20,138 bases of DNA from Clostridia bacterium BRH_c25 (GTDB lineage Bacteria > Bacillota_A > Clostridia > Lutisporales > Lutisporaceae). Made by a program: the position numbers and the translations under genes. Shown in pieces: positions 1 to 6,447 of the stretch. The notes below the pieces were generated by a model that was not told the origin of the DNA, searched no databases, and worked only from the letters and a program-made list of their open reading frames with translations. Each line of letters begins with the position of its first letter. Within the stretch, counting starts at the first letter, position 1. The stretch covers positions 1 through 20,138 of the forward strand of contig LOES01000004.1 of NCBI GenBank assembly GCA_001515955.1. Direction: 5' to 3'.

Positions 1-99
1 TTGATGTTATAAATCGCTTCTATTCTATGTAATCTTCTTTGTGCGATTTATATAGCAAGAAATCTTAAAGGAAAAACAAACTGGGAGCGAGGAGAATGC

Positions 100-699
100 A
101 TGAAAAAAATAAGACAATTATTTGTTAGAGGATTATTTTCACTTTTACCTACTGTTACAACTATCTATATAGTATATTTCTTGTTTACATTACTGGACAA
201 TTTTTTAGGTACGTATATTGAAATATTATTAGGCAGACCTCTACCAGGTATCGGGGTGTTTGCCAGCATAGTTTTGATATTTATTACCGGATTCTTAGTT
301 TCCAATGTACTAGGTGAAAAGCTGTTCCATTTAGGAGAACGGTTGCTGCAAAAGATTCCTATTTTACCTAAAGTATATTTTGGCATAAAGCAAATTATTG
401 ATGCGTTTTCCCTTCAGGGAAGTCAGATGTTTAGCCAAGTTGTTTTATTGGAATACCCAAGGAAAGGTACTTACGCTGTTGGGTTTGTAACTGGCGAATG
501 CAGAGGAGAAGTGCAGACTAAGACTGCGGCTAGGCTTATAAATGTGTTTATACCTACTACACCTAATCCTACGTCTGGAATGCTCATATTGGTACCTGAT
601 GATGAAATTATTTATTTGGATATGACTGTAGAAGAAGGATTGAAACTTATAGTTAGCGCAGGTGTAGTAGTGCCTGATGAAGCTTTTAATGATAAGTGA
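100..699 (+). CDS. DUF502 family integral membrane protein
   Basis: This 199-residue protein matches the DUF502 family by its overall pattern: a basic N-terminus (KKIRQLFVRG), a first membrane segment at about residues 10-32, a second at about 48-72, the conserved IPILPKVYFGIKQ stretch after it, and the late VFIPTTPNPTSGML and VPDDEI motifs. The family's biochemical role is unknown; members sit in the cytoplasmic membrane of many bacteria and archaea, and the C-terminal half is presumably a cytosolic beta-rich domain. The ATG at 100 follows GAGGAG at 89-94. Another ATG at 96 is out of frame. The gene lies 39 bp upstream of the CNNM gene on the same strand, so the two are probably co-transcribed. 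Family assignment is fairly firm; function is not. Confidence 0.85.
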   Translation: MKKIRQLFVRGLFSLLPTVTTIYIVYFLFTLLDNFLGTYIEILLGRPLPGIGVFASIVLIFITGFLVSNVLGEKLFHLGERLLQKIPILPKVYFGIKQIIDAFSLQGSQMFSQVVLLEYPRKGTYAVGFVTGECRGEVQTKTAARLINVFIPTTPNPTSGMLILVPDDEIIYLDMTVEEGLKLIVSAGVVVPDEAFNDK

Positions 700-738
700 T
701 AACTTTAATTGAGCAAGATTCTAGGAGTGTGATTTTAT

Positions 739-1983
739 TTGGGAACGGGAGATGTATGGCAGGTAATTGCTTTAGTTGTGTTTTTGGTCTTATCGGCCTT
801 TTTTTCTTCATCAGAAACGGCACTTATGTCTTTGAGTAAAATAAGAATAAGGAACATGGTGGATGAAAATGTTGCGGGGGCTCATACAATACAAAAACTG
901 GTGGAAAACCCAAGCAAATTACTAGGTGCCATACTTGTGGGTAATAATATTGCAAATATTGGAGCGTCTGCCTTGGCAACTTCACTTGCTATTAAATATT
1001 TCGGTAGTACGGGAGTAGGTATCGCTACAGGTATAATGACTATTCTGGTTTTGATTTTTAGTGAAATAACTCCTAAATCCCTGGCAGCCCAGTATTCCGA
1101 GAAAATTTCTTTGAAGGTTGTAAGGTTGTTATCTTTTATTGTTACTATATTAAATCCCGTCACTACAGTTCTGATGCATATAACAAATGCAATTATTAAA
1201 CTGTTTGGTGGAAGCGTTGGCGGGCGTCAGCCTTTCATAACTGAAGAAGAATTGAGGACAATGATTAATGTAGGTCATGAAGAAGGTGTCCTTGAAGGTG
1301 AAGAAAAGAAGATGATACATAATGTATTTAAATTCGGAGATTCGAGGGTCGTTGATGTTATGACTCCAAGGATGGATATGGTTGCAGTTGAAGTTGACAC
1401 AGCTTATGATGAAATAATTAATGTGTTTAAAGAAGAGCGCTTTTCACGCCTTCCTGTATATAAGGACAGAATTGACAATATAGTTGGTGTCTTATATCTT
1501 AAGGACATGATTTCTATCGACGCTGAAAAAGAAATCTTTGAAATAACCAAATATATGAGAGATCCCTATTTCACTTTTGAATTCAAACTGGTTACACAAT
1601 TATTTAATGCAATGCGGGATAAAAGAATCCCTGTGGCCATTGTTATAGATGAATACGGTGGTACAGCCGGAATTGTTACAATGGAAGACCTGGTAGAAGA
1701 AATTGTTGGAGACATCCCTGATGAGTATGATGAACAATACAATGAGATTGAGGTTGTTAAGGAAGACGAGTATATTGTCTGCGGTATTGCAAAAATTGAC
1801 CTTATTAATGAAATGATAGGGGTTAATATTGAATCCGAGGACTTTGATTCCATTGGAGGATTTGTAACAGGGCTATTTGGTAGATTGCCTGAAAAAGGAG
1901 AGTTAATAGAATATCATAACTTAAAGTTTATTGTGGAAAGTGTAGACAAAAATAGGATTGAAAAGTTAAGATTACTGACTTGA
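739..1983 (+). CDS. CNNM/CBS-domain membrane protein (HlyC/CorC family transporter)
   Basis: This is a 414-residue protein of the CNNM/HlyC/CorC family, associated with Mg2+ or Co2+ transport. An N-terminal DUF21/CNNM membrane domain covers about residues 1-190, with the hallmark FFSSSETALMSLSK near residue 21 and SEITPKS near residue 110. A CBS pair follows at about 205-325 (TPRMDMVAV, then DEYGGTAGIVTMEDLVEEIVGDI). A CorC/HlyC C-terminal domain closes it at about 335-414 (the IGGFVTGLFGRLPEKGE region). The start is TTG at 739, supported by AGGAGTG at 723-729; no better in-frame ATG is near. The older name hemolysin is misleading, because these proteins act as metal transporters or regulators. 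It follows the DUF502 gene, probably in one operon. Confidence 0.9.
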   Translation: MGTGDVWQVIALVVFLVLSAFFSSSETALMSLSKIRIRNMVDENVAGAHTIQKLVENPSKLLGAILVGNNIANIGASALATSLAIKYFGSTGVGIATGIMTILVLIFSEITPKSLAAQYSEKISLKVVRLLSFIVTILNPVTTVLMHITNAIIKLFGGSVGGRQPFITEEELRTMINVGHEEGVLEGEEKKMIHNVFKFGDSRVVDVMTPRMDMVAVEVDTAYDEIINVFKEERFSRLPVYKDRIDNIVGVLYLKDMISIDAEKEIFEITKYMRDPYFTFEFKLVTQLFNAMRDKRIPVAIVIDEYGGTAGIVTMEDLVEEIVGDIPDEYDEQYNEIEVVKEDEYIVCGIAKIDLINEMIGVNIESEDFDSIGGFVTGLFGRLPEKGELIEYHNLKFIVESVDKNRIEKLRLLT

Positions 1984-2016
1984 TATTTTTTGGCAAGAAT
2001 AAGTTTCCGCTTATTG

Positions 2017-2637
2017 TCATACTATCGCTTGATATAAACCTAATAAGATGATTAATAGAGCAGCTGTAATTGAAGCATATTTACCCAGGAGCTTTGAAAA
2101 ATAATACCGTCCCAAATAACACCCCATAGTAATGGTTAGCATACTAAAAACAAAAGTAAACAGAGCTGTAATAAATACATTCATGCCTGTAATACTTGCC
2201 CCAATTCCCAGACCCATATTATTTATGGATAAAGCCAGCGCAAGTGAAATGGATTCTCTTGCATCTATAGTGCCTGATTTATCCAAATCTGCTTTTTCGG
2301 GAGCATCTAAAATGTCTATGTAATTCTTCATGCTACATCCCGAGCGTTCATTATCTGTATTTTTCTGTTTACCCTCAAGTATAGTTTTCCATAGTGCATA
2401 TAAGCCAATAAGAATAAGAAGGGCACCACCGATGATATTTGATACAATTATAGGAACAAACCCAAATAATATTTTTCCGACTCCCATGGAAAGTATGGTT
2501 CCAATACACGTTATAGATGCAATAAGTAAATTGCTGACTGTCCTCACCTTAATCTTTTTAATTCCATACGACAGTCCGACCACAACATTGTCCATATTAG
2601 CTGATACTGCAAATAAAAGTGACGATAGAATTGTCAT
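2017..2637 (-). CDS. ytaF: YtaF-like sporulation membrane protein (MntP/LysE-like fold)
   Basis: This 206-residue membrane protein has about six predicted transmembrane segments in two halves. The first half (SSLLFAVSANMDNVVVGLSYGIKKI) and second half (SISLALALSINNMGLGIGA) carry the duplicated N-x-D/N-x-x-x-x-G signature of the YtaF/MntP group. Between them is a cytosolic loop containing DLDKSGTIDARE, a canonical EF-hand-type loop. B. subtilis ytaF is a sporulation gene of unknown biochemical role; MntP relatives export Mn2+. The ATG at 2637 is preceded on the minus strand by GGGAGGC about eight bases upstream. It is convergent with the CNNM gene (33 bp between stops) and divergent from the LCP gene. 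Confidence 0.85.
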   Translation of the reverse strand: MTILSSLLFAVSANMDNVVVGLSYGIKKIKVRTVSNLLIASITCIGTILSMGVGKILFGFVPIIVSNIIGGALLILIGLYALWKTILEGKQKNTDNERSGCSMKNYIDILDAPEKADLDKSGTIDARESISLALALSINNMGLGIGASITGMNVFITALFTFVFSMLTITMGCYLGRYYFSKLLGKYASITAALLIILLGLYQAIV

Positions 2638-2663
2638 TGTTTATGCCTCCCGAATATTTAAAG

Positions 2664-2689
2664 TTGCCTTACATTCATTGCCTTACATT
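2664..2689. repeat. 14-bp tandem direct repeat in the ytaF/LCP divergent region
   Basis: TTGCCTTACATT occurs twice (2664-2675 and 2678-2689), separated by CA, giving a 14-bp period. It lies 27-52 bp upstream of the ytaF start, within the region expected to hold promoters for both divergent genes. It could be a regulator binding site or a simple duplication. Confidence 0.6.
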
Positions 2690-2703
2690 ATATTCATCGT
2701 GGG

Positions 2704-2732
2704 TTTTAGTTGCTACAGAAATATGTTATAAT
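2704..2732 (+). promoter_or_regulatory. Probable extended -10 promoter for the LCP gene
   Basis: TATAAT at 2727-2732 is preceded by TG at 2724-2725, forming an extended -10 (TGTTATAAT). The -35 position 17 bp upstream (TTTTAG, 2704-2709) is weak, as is common with extended -10 elements. It sits about 95 bp upstream of the ATG at 2828. Confidence 0.5.
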
Positions 2733-2827
2733 TATTGCATCCAATTCCGGCATAAAGTAGTATTACCTTTAAGGTGGATTTCGAAGGTTTTTGCAGTTTT
2801 ATTCACAAACATTTGGGGAGAAATTTT

Positions 2828-3868
2828 ATGAAGCTGGATAAACAGAGTAATTTATGGATTATAATGGTGATTTTTCTCGGGATTCTGGTAGGTTCTCTAA
2901 TGATTTATCTTGGCGATACCAAACAAGCTGATTCTTATGATATGGAATTGCTAAAAAGCAACCTGGATGACGAATTGCAGCCATCGGAAGCTATGCCTGA
3001 CGACGGTACCTCCGGGCAGGACGTCATATTGTATAAGGGTATTACGGCAGGCAGCAGCTACAGTGAGGAGCTTGTCGCAGAAGGCTCAAAGACCATACTG
3101 TTTCTGGGTGAAGATAAGGGAAACACGCTTTATGACGCTATCGGCTTAGTAAGTATTGACAGTAAAAATAAAAAAGTTTCAATAATAATGCTGCCCCGTG
3201 ATATGTATGTCGATTACAGCAAATCAGTGCGAGATGCCTTACAAGCGGCCGGAAAAGCAAATGTCGCCGGAATATACAAGCTGAATGCCACACACTACAT
3301 AGGTGCGATGATTGGTTATAAGGGTAAGTTCAAGGCAAATTCCATCAGCTTTCTGGCTCAGGTTATAAAGGAAAAGTTCGGGATAGATGTTGACGACTAT
3401 GTGAAAATCAATACTGAGGGCTTTAAACAGGTTGTGGATTTATTCGGCGGAGTGGACATAAATGTACCATATAACATGAATTATGATGACCCTGCTCAAG
3501 AGCTTTTCATACATCTTACCAAGGGTGAACATCATCTTGACGGGAAACAGGCGGAGGGTTTTGTCAGGTTCAGAAAGGGCTACAGGGCCGACGGAACCAA
3601 GTTTGATGTTGACCGTAAAAAAAACCAGCTTGCATTTCTTAATGCCTTTATCAAGCAAAACGGTACTATTTCCAATATAAATAAGATACCGGGGCTGTTG
3701 AAAACCCTGGATAGAAATATAACGCACAGCATAGATTTTGGCGATATGCTCCTCACATATACAGGCCTTGCAAAGGATGTCATAAACGACAAATATGTCA
3801 TTGAAGATAAGAATATAAATGGTGAAGACGAGATGATAAACGGCGTATCTTATGTAATTGTAAGGTAA
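2828..3868 (+). CDS. LytR-CpsA-Psr (LCP) family protein
   Basis: This is a 346-residue membrane-anchored LCP protein. These enzymes transfer lipid-linked glycopolymers such as teichoic acids or capsule onto peptidoglycan outside the cell. A single N-terminal membrane anchor spans about residues 9-28, followed by an extracellular linker and the LCP domain at about 88-275. Family motifs are visible: the acidic residue of LYDAIGLVSID (D103), LPRDMYVDY (R124, D125), YKLNATHYIGA, FGGVDINVP, HHLDGKQAEGFVRFR (about 235-249) and the D-x-x-R-x-x-x-Q helix (FDVDRKKNQ). The start chosen is ATG 2828, eight bases after GGGGAG at 2814-2819, rather than the upstream in-frame codon at 2774. It is divergent from ytaF. 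Confidence 0.9.
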   Translation: MKLDKQSNLWIIMVIFLGILVGSLMIYLGDTKQADSYDMELLKSNLDDELQPSEAMPDDGTSGQDVILYKGITAGSSYSEELVAEGSKTILFLGEDKGNTLYDAIGLVSIDSKNKKVSIIMLPRDMYVDYSKSVRDALQAAGKANVAGIYKLNATHYIGAMIGYKGKFKANSISFLAQVIKEKFGIDVDDYVKINTEGFKQVVDLFGGVDINVPYNMNYDDPAQELFIHLTKGEHHLDGKQAEGFVRFRKGYRADGTKFDVDRKKNQLAFLNAFIKQNGTISNINKIPGLLKTLDRNITHSIDFGDMLLTYTGLAKDVINDKYVIEDKNINGEDEMINGVSYVIVR

Positions 3869-3916
3869 AGAACCATATCCCAAAGACTGTACAAAGTAAG
3901 CATAATATTGATAATG

Positions 3917-3993
3917 ATAAACCACTATAGCATAACAGCCATGTCAATAGCCACGTATAGCTATACATGGCTGTTACCATTTTAGTGGTTTAT
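3917..3993. repeat. Nested inverted repeat (cruciform-like) between convergent genes
   Basis: The outer arms (ATAAACCACTA at 3917-3927 and its exact complement at 3983-3993) enclose inner arms (TAACAGCCATGT at 3933-3944, complement at 3965-3976). A central palindrome, GTATAGCTATAC, lies at 3955-3966. No T-run follows on either strand, but the position between two convergent genes suits a transcription-stopping or processing structure. A small mobile or palindromic repeat unit is the alternative. Confidence 0.75.
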
Positions 3994-4008
3994 CTGCCTT
4001 AAAGCAGT

Positions 4009-4632
4009 TTAATCTCCCGAAGCCATAATCCCTAAGGGTCCTTCCTCAGTGATGATATCCTGAATTTGATACACAGATATAGGAAAGTACTGCAAGCCCA
4101 TATAATATGGAGTTATCTCATAAAGCTGGAAGAACAGCACCAGGGATTTATCAGCTATATAAAAGTCCTGGTCAGGTCTTATTCCCTTAAACTCATCCAA
4201 TAGTTCTATATCCCTGTCTTTTATCTGCTGATCCACAATATCGGAAAGTACTTTAACATAATCAGCCTCAGGCTTGAACAAGCTATTCAGTTCAACAGCA
4301 TCGCCGCTCTTCAACTCAAAGGTAAGTGCTTTGACTATCGTCATTCCGTGTGCCGACGGATAGATAAAGGAATAGTTTCCGATGGTCATACTCAATATAC
4401 CCCTTTCGTTGGTTTTTATCTCATACCAGCCAAGCATTTCCAGCTTTTGATTTTTATAATACCCTTGCTCCCTCATAATTGTATCCACCAGCGATACTAC
4501 AGCTCTGTTTATCCTATGCTGGGCAGTAGGACTTTCCATGCCCTTAACCACAGGATAATCTATTGTAACCATGTTATCCTGAGTAGTAATCCTTCTGTTT
4601 GATATCCGAACAGGTTTTTGTATGGAGCTCAT
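4009..4632 (-). CDS. DUF3298 domain protein with PdaC-like N-terminus
   Basis: This 207-residue protein resembles the combination of an N-terminal PdaC/DUF4163-like region (about residues 10-90, TQDNMVTIDYPVVKGM, then a helix with MREQGYY) and a C-terminal DUF3298 region (about 95-200, YPSAHGMTIVKALTFELKSG, then LNSLFKP and FQLYEITPYYMG). Related proteins are often secreted or anti-sigma-associated, as in RsiV, but no signal peptide or membrane helix is visible here, so it should stay in the cytoplasm, for example the mother cell. The ATG at 4632 has only a close GGTGAG two bases upstream, so the start is less certain. It is divergent from the GerP-like series, 154 bp away, which suggests a related role. 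Confidence 0.7.
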   Translation of the reverse strand: MSSIQKPVRISNRRITTQDNMVTIDYPVVKGMESPTAQHRINRAVVSLVDTIMREQGYYKNQKLEMLGWYEIKTNERGILSMTIGNYSFIYPSAHGMTIVKALTFELKSGDAVELNSLFKPEADYVKVLSDIVDQQIKDRDIELLDEFKGIRPDQDFYIADKSLVLFFQLYEITPYYMGLQYFPISVYQIQDIITEEGPLGIMASGD

Positions 4633-4741
4633 AACTCACCGCTTCTTTCTTTTTTACTAAAAAAATAGTAATCCATACCATTATATTCACAATATCCTTC
4701 GGTTGTTCTATCTGCAGTTGTGGCATTTGCCGGAAGCATGG

Positions 4742-4750
4742 CATAATATA
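4742..4750 (+). promoter_or_regulatory. Possible sigma-E/sigma-K type -10 element before the GerP-like series
   Basis: CATAATATA matches the CATAnnnTA -10 pattern of mother-cell sporulation sigma factors, 37 bp ahead of the GTG start at 4787. The matching -35 is poor: GC rather than AC at the sigma-K distance, and no good sigma-E match. It is therefore only a candidate. Confidence 0.35.
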
Positions 4751-4786
4751 TATGAGGATAGCGCAAAGCAGAAAGGGGTGTAACCT

Positions 4787-5032
4787 GTGCCTGATATAAT
4801 TATCTTTAACTGTATCGCTGCAAACAACATGAATAAAAATGCCGGCATATTCGTTGGTGATAATGCAGCCACAGGCTGGGATTCCAATAACAAGGTCGAG
4901 GATGTAATAAATCAGGTAGCTGGTGCTGCAAATGTATTTACAGCTATTCTGACCATGCTGAATGATAATGATTTCATAGATACACCTATCTTTGACGGTG
5001 ATATAGAAGCCGGTCCGGGAGTTCAAGCATAG
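4787..5032 (+). CDS. GerPA/GerPF-like small spore protein, paralogue 1
   Basis: This 81-residue protein begins a run of five related small proteins. The N-terminal part (IIIFNCIAANNMNKNAGIFVGDN, about residues 4-26) fits the GerPA/GerPF pattern of a short beta strand ending in a G-x-(G/N)-(D/N) turn, followed by a W-x-S-N-N-K segment. It lacks the GFG-x-x-x-G stretch seen in the other four. The C-terminus carries NDNDFIDTPI (59-68), shared with paralogue 2. In Bacillus, GerP proteins are mother-cell products that localise to the inner coat and let germinants pass. The GTG start at 4787 has GGGGTG six bases upstream. Family membership is inferred from pattern and context rather than from strong identity. 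Confidence 0.65.
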   Translation: MPDIIIFNCIAANNMNKNAGIFVGDNAATGWDSNNKVEDVINQVAGAANVFTAILTMLNDNDFIDTPIFDGDIEAGPGVQA

Positions 5033-5044
5033 GAGGTGATCAGC

Positions 5045-5338
5045 ATGTCCCAGAACAATATTGTCAGTTTCAACAACATACTTGTAAATGCAATTAATAA
5101 CAATTCAGGAATATTTGTCGGTACAAATTCCCAGGGCAATTGGAACTCCAACAGCAATAACAAGTCCGGCTTCGGTTCCGTTTTTGGAGCCCGAAATGTA
5201 GTCAGCCGTGCTGTTAACATATTCATGGACAATGACTTGATAGACACCCCTATTATAAATGGGGCTGGGCTGCCCCTCAGTGCCAAAGGCAAGGATAACA
5301 TAACAATCTACGGCTGTAATAGAAATAAAAAGGAATGA
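5045..5338 (+). CDS. GerPA/GerPF-like small spore protein, paralogue 2
   Basis: This is a 97-residue protein with the full core of the local family: SFNNILVNAIN, then SGIFVGTN (21-28), W-N-S-N-S-N-N-K and SGFGSVFGARN (41-51). The tail MDNDLIDTPI (61-70) is close to that of paralogue 1, and an Asn/Lys-rich end follows. The ATG at 5045 is chosen over the in-frame GTG at 5036 because the near-perfect site AGGAGGTGA (5031-5039) covers that GTG and is correctly spaced for the ATG. Only 12 bp separate it from the preceding stop, so it is probably co-translated with paralogue 1. The last 25 residues are unlike the other copies. Confidence 0.65.
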   Translation: MSQNNIVSFNNILVNAINNNSGIFVGTNSQGNWNSNSNNKSGFGSVFGARNVVSRAVNIFMDNDLIDTPIINGAGLPLSAKGKDNITIYGCNRNKKE

Positions 5339-5360
5339 GCAGTACCCCAAAATGTATTGG

Positions 5361-5389
5361 CACTGATTTATGCTTTCAATCATAGAATA
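5361..5389 (+). promoter_or_regulatory. Sigma-K-like promoter in the GerP-like cluster
   Basis: CAC at 5361-5363, a 17-bp spacer, then CATAGAATA at 5381-5389 matches the sigma-K consensus (AC, 16-17 bp, CATAnnnTA). gerP operons of Bacillus are sigma-K dependent, so the factor fits the genes downstream. The expected start of transcription falls about where the first hairpin (5398) begins, leaving a leader of roughly 235 nt before the ATG at 5632. Confidence 0.55.
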
Positions 5390-5397
5390 ATATATAA

Positions 5398-5440
5398 TGT
5401 GCCTCTTAACAGAAAGAATTGCTACTCCTGTAGAGGCACA
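5398..5440. repeat. Hairpin 1 in the 293-bp leader region
   Basis: TGTGCCTCT (5398-5406) and its exact complement AGAGGCACA (5432-5440) can form a 9-bp stem with a 25-nt loop. It sits at the predicted 5' end of the transcript from the sigma-K-like promoter. A 5' stabilising stem is plausible. No T-run follows, so a terminator is unlikely. Confidence 0.6.
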
Positions 5441-5507
5441 ACATCGATATTGAGTGCACTTAAGTATTCCTAATGGGTATAGTGCGAATTCAATAACAAC
5501 TAAGGAA

Positions 5508-5557
5508 ACATTTGCGCGAAATTTGAATAAAGAATTTAAATGTTTTTCGCGAAATGT
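5508..5557. repeat. Hairpin 2: bulged inverted repeat with CGCGAAA arms
   Basis: ACATTTGCGCGAAA (5508-5521) pairs with TTTCGCGAAATGT (5545-5557) over 13 bp with a single bulged G. The AT-rich loop contains AAATTT and AATTTAAA, able to pair again. The sequence between 5339 and 5631 holds no convincing ORF. Confidence 0.6.
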
Positions 5558-5565
5558 ATTGGATG

Positions 5566-5613
5566 TGCATTTTTAACACTTGAATAATTGGAAACTTGTT
5601 GTGTTAAAAAGCA
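5566..5613. repeat. Hairpin 3 just upstream of GerP-like paralogue 3
   Basis: TTTTTAACAC (5570-5579) is the exact complement of GTGTTAAAAA (5601-5610). TGC (5566-5568) and GCA (5611-5613) extend the stem past one bulged A. The stem ends seven bases before the ribosome binding site GGAGTGA (5620-5626), so folding could affect translation of paralogue 3. Confidence 0.6.
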
Positions 5614-5631
5614 CTGGATGGAGTGATCTGA

Positions 5632-5901
5632 ATGCTTGAAGAAGCCTCTCCTGTAGATATCTCCTTCAACAATATTCGTATAAATTCAATGATTTCCGGC
5701 TCCGGGGTATTTGCAGGCAGCAATATTCAATACCTGTGGTATTCGGACGAAACCACCATATCCGGCTTCGGCACTGTCGCAGGAGAAGACAATACCCTGA
5801 AGAGCCCCTGCAATGCAGTAACTGATCCCAGCAGCTGCAGCGAGTTGTTGGAATACTTTGAAGAACAAGTACGTATAAGAATTAGGAAGTGGGGTATGTA
5901 A
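5632..5901 (+). CDS. GerPA/GerPF-like small spore protein, paralogue 3
   Basis: This 89-residue protein carries the local family core: ISFNNIRINSM, SGSGVFAGSN (22-31), W-Y-S and SGFGTVAGEDN (44-54). The tail diverges: instead of the DNDxIDTPI motif it has SPCNAVTDPSSCSELLEYFEEQ, an amphipathic segment with two cysteines, and ends in a basic RIRIRKWGM. The ATG at 5632 follows GGAGTGA (5620-5626). It opens the second transcription unit of the cluster, downstream of the sigma-K-like promoter and three hairpins. As with the other copies, placement in the GerPA/GerPF family rests on the G-V-F-x-G-x-N ... GFG-x-x-x-G pattern and on the neighbours. Confidence 0.65.
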   Translation: MLEEASPVDISFNNIRINSMISGSGVFAGSNIQYLWYSDETTISGFGTVAGEDNTLKSPCNAVTDPSSCSELLEYFEEQVRIRIRKWGM

Positions 5902-6099
5902 ATGGTTAAAATAGAATTTGGAGACCTGATAATTGAGCGTATTTCCGACTCCTCAGGGGTGTTCTCCGGCGACAACCTGCAGGTAAAATGGCGTTCGTGG
6001 GTGAAGACTGATGAGGGCTTCGGCACTTTAGAAGGAGACTCCAACAATTCTACATACAATAAGAGCGCAGTAATAAGAACATGTATGGAAGATAAATAA
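5902..6099 (+). CDS. GerPA/GerPF-like small spore protein, paralogue 4 (short)
   Basis: This is the shortest copy, at 65 residues. It has the core IEFGDLIIERIS, SSGVFSGDN (17-25), KWRSW and EGFGTLEGDSNN (38-49), then a brief tail ending CMEDK with none of the shared C-terminal motif. The ATG at 5902 directly abuts the stop of paralogue 3 (TAA 5899-5901). The purine-rich site GGAAGTGGGG lies inside the end of that gene, so the two are almost certainly translated from one message. The family core here is as well kept as in the longer copies, arguing that it is functional and not a decayed fragment. Confidence 0.65.
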   Translation: MVKIEFGDLIIERISDSSGVFSGDNLQVKWRSWVKTDEGFGTLEGDSNNSTYNKSAVIRTCMEDK

Positions 6100-6135
6100 T
6101 CACCGCTGCCAATATGAGAAGCGAAGTGGATTTTA

Positions 6136-6447
6136 ATGGGAAAACATGATGACAGTAATTCCGATAATCTCCTGCTGCGGGAAATCTACAAGAAGCTGAT
6201 TACTATTGAAGAAGAGGTGGAAAAGCTTAAAGGCAGGCCTGAATATCATATACATGTAGAAAATCTGGATGTTCAGCAGCTGGAAAACCTTGTTTTCAGC
6301 CTGGACACCCTTGATATAAAGGACTTAAGCGGCACTTTGAATATAGGAAATAACTTTGGTATAAAAGAACCTATTGAAAAGGCAAAGGGAAAGGCAAAAA
6401 AAGGGAGTAAAAGCAAAAAAACAGGCAAAGAAAAGGGGGATTTATAA
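6136..6447 (+). CDS. Short GerPC-like protein with Lys-rich tail
   Basis: This 103-residue protein has an N-terminal helix likely to form a coiled coil (about 10-33, LLLREIYKKLITIEEEVEKLK), a beta-rich middle (YHIHVENLDVQQLENLVFSLDTLDI) and the motif LSGTLNIG at 64-71. The sequence of helix, then repeated beta strands, then SGTLNIG is the signature of GerPC, a spore-coat germinant-permeability protein. Bacillus GerPC is about twice as long, so this is a compact version. The last 24 residues are strongly basic (KAKGKAKKGSKSKK). Its stop overlaps the next ATG by one base (TAATG), indicating translational coupling to paralogue 5. Confidence 0.65.
   Translation: MGKHDDSNSDNLLLREIYKKLITIEEEVEKLKGRPEYHIHVENLDVQQLENLVFSLDTLDIKDLSGTLNIGNNFGIKEPIEKAKGKAKKGSKSKKTGKEKGDL

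Noticed and set aside
1998..2015. Hairpin AATAAG/CTTATT between the CNNM and ytaF stops as a terminator
   Set aside because: The stem is only 6 bp, AT-rich and not followed by a T-run on either strand.
3440..3925. Long minus-strand open frame opposite the LCP gene
   Set aside because: It has no ribosome site, reads as low-quality protein rich in Tyr/Ile/Val, and lies entirely over a clear LCP coding region.
4574..5026. 150-codon minus-strand open frame opposite GerP-like paralogue 1
   Set aside because: It overlaps both the DUF3298 start and the rightward gene, lacks a ribosome site, and reads as a shadow of the GerP-like gene.
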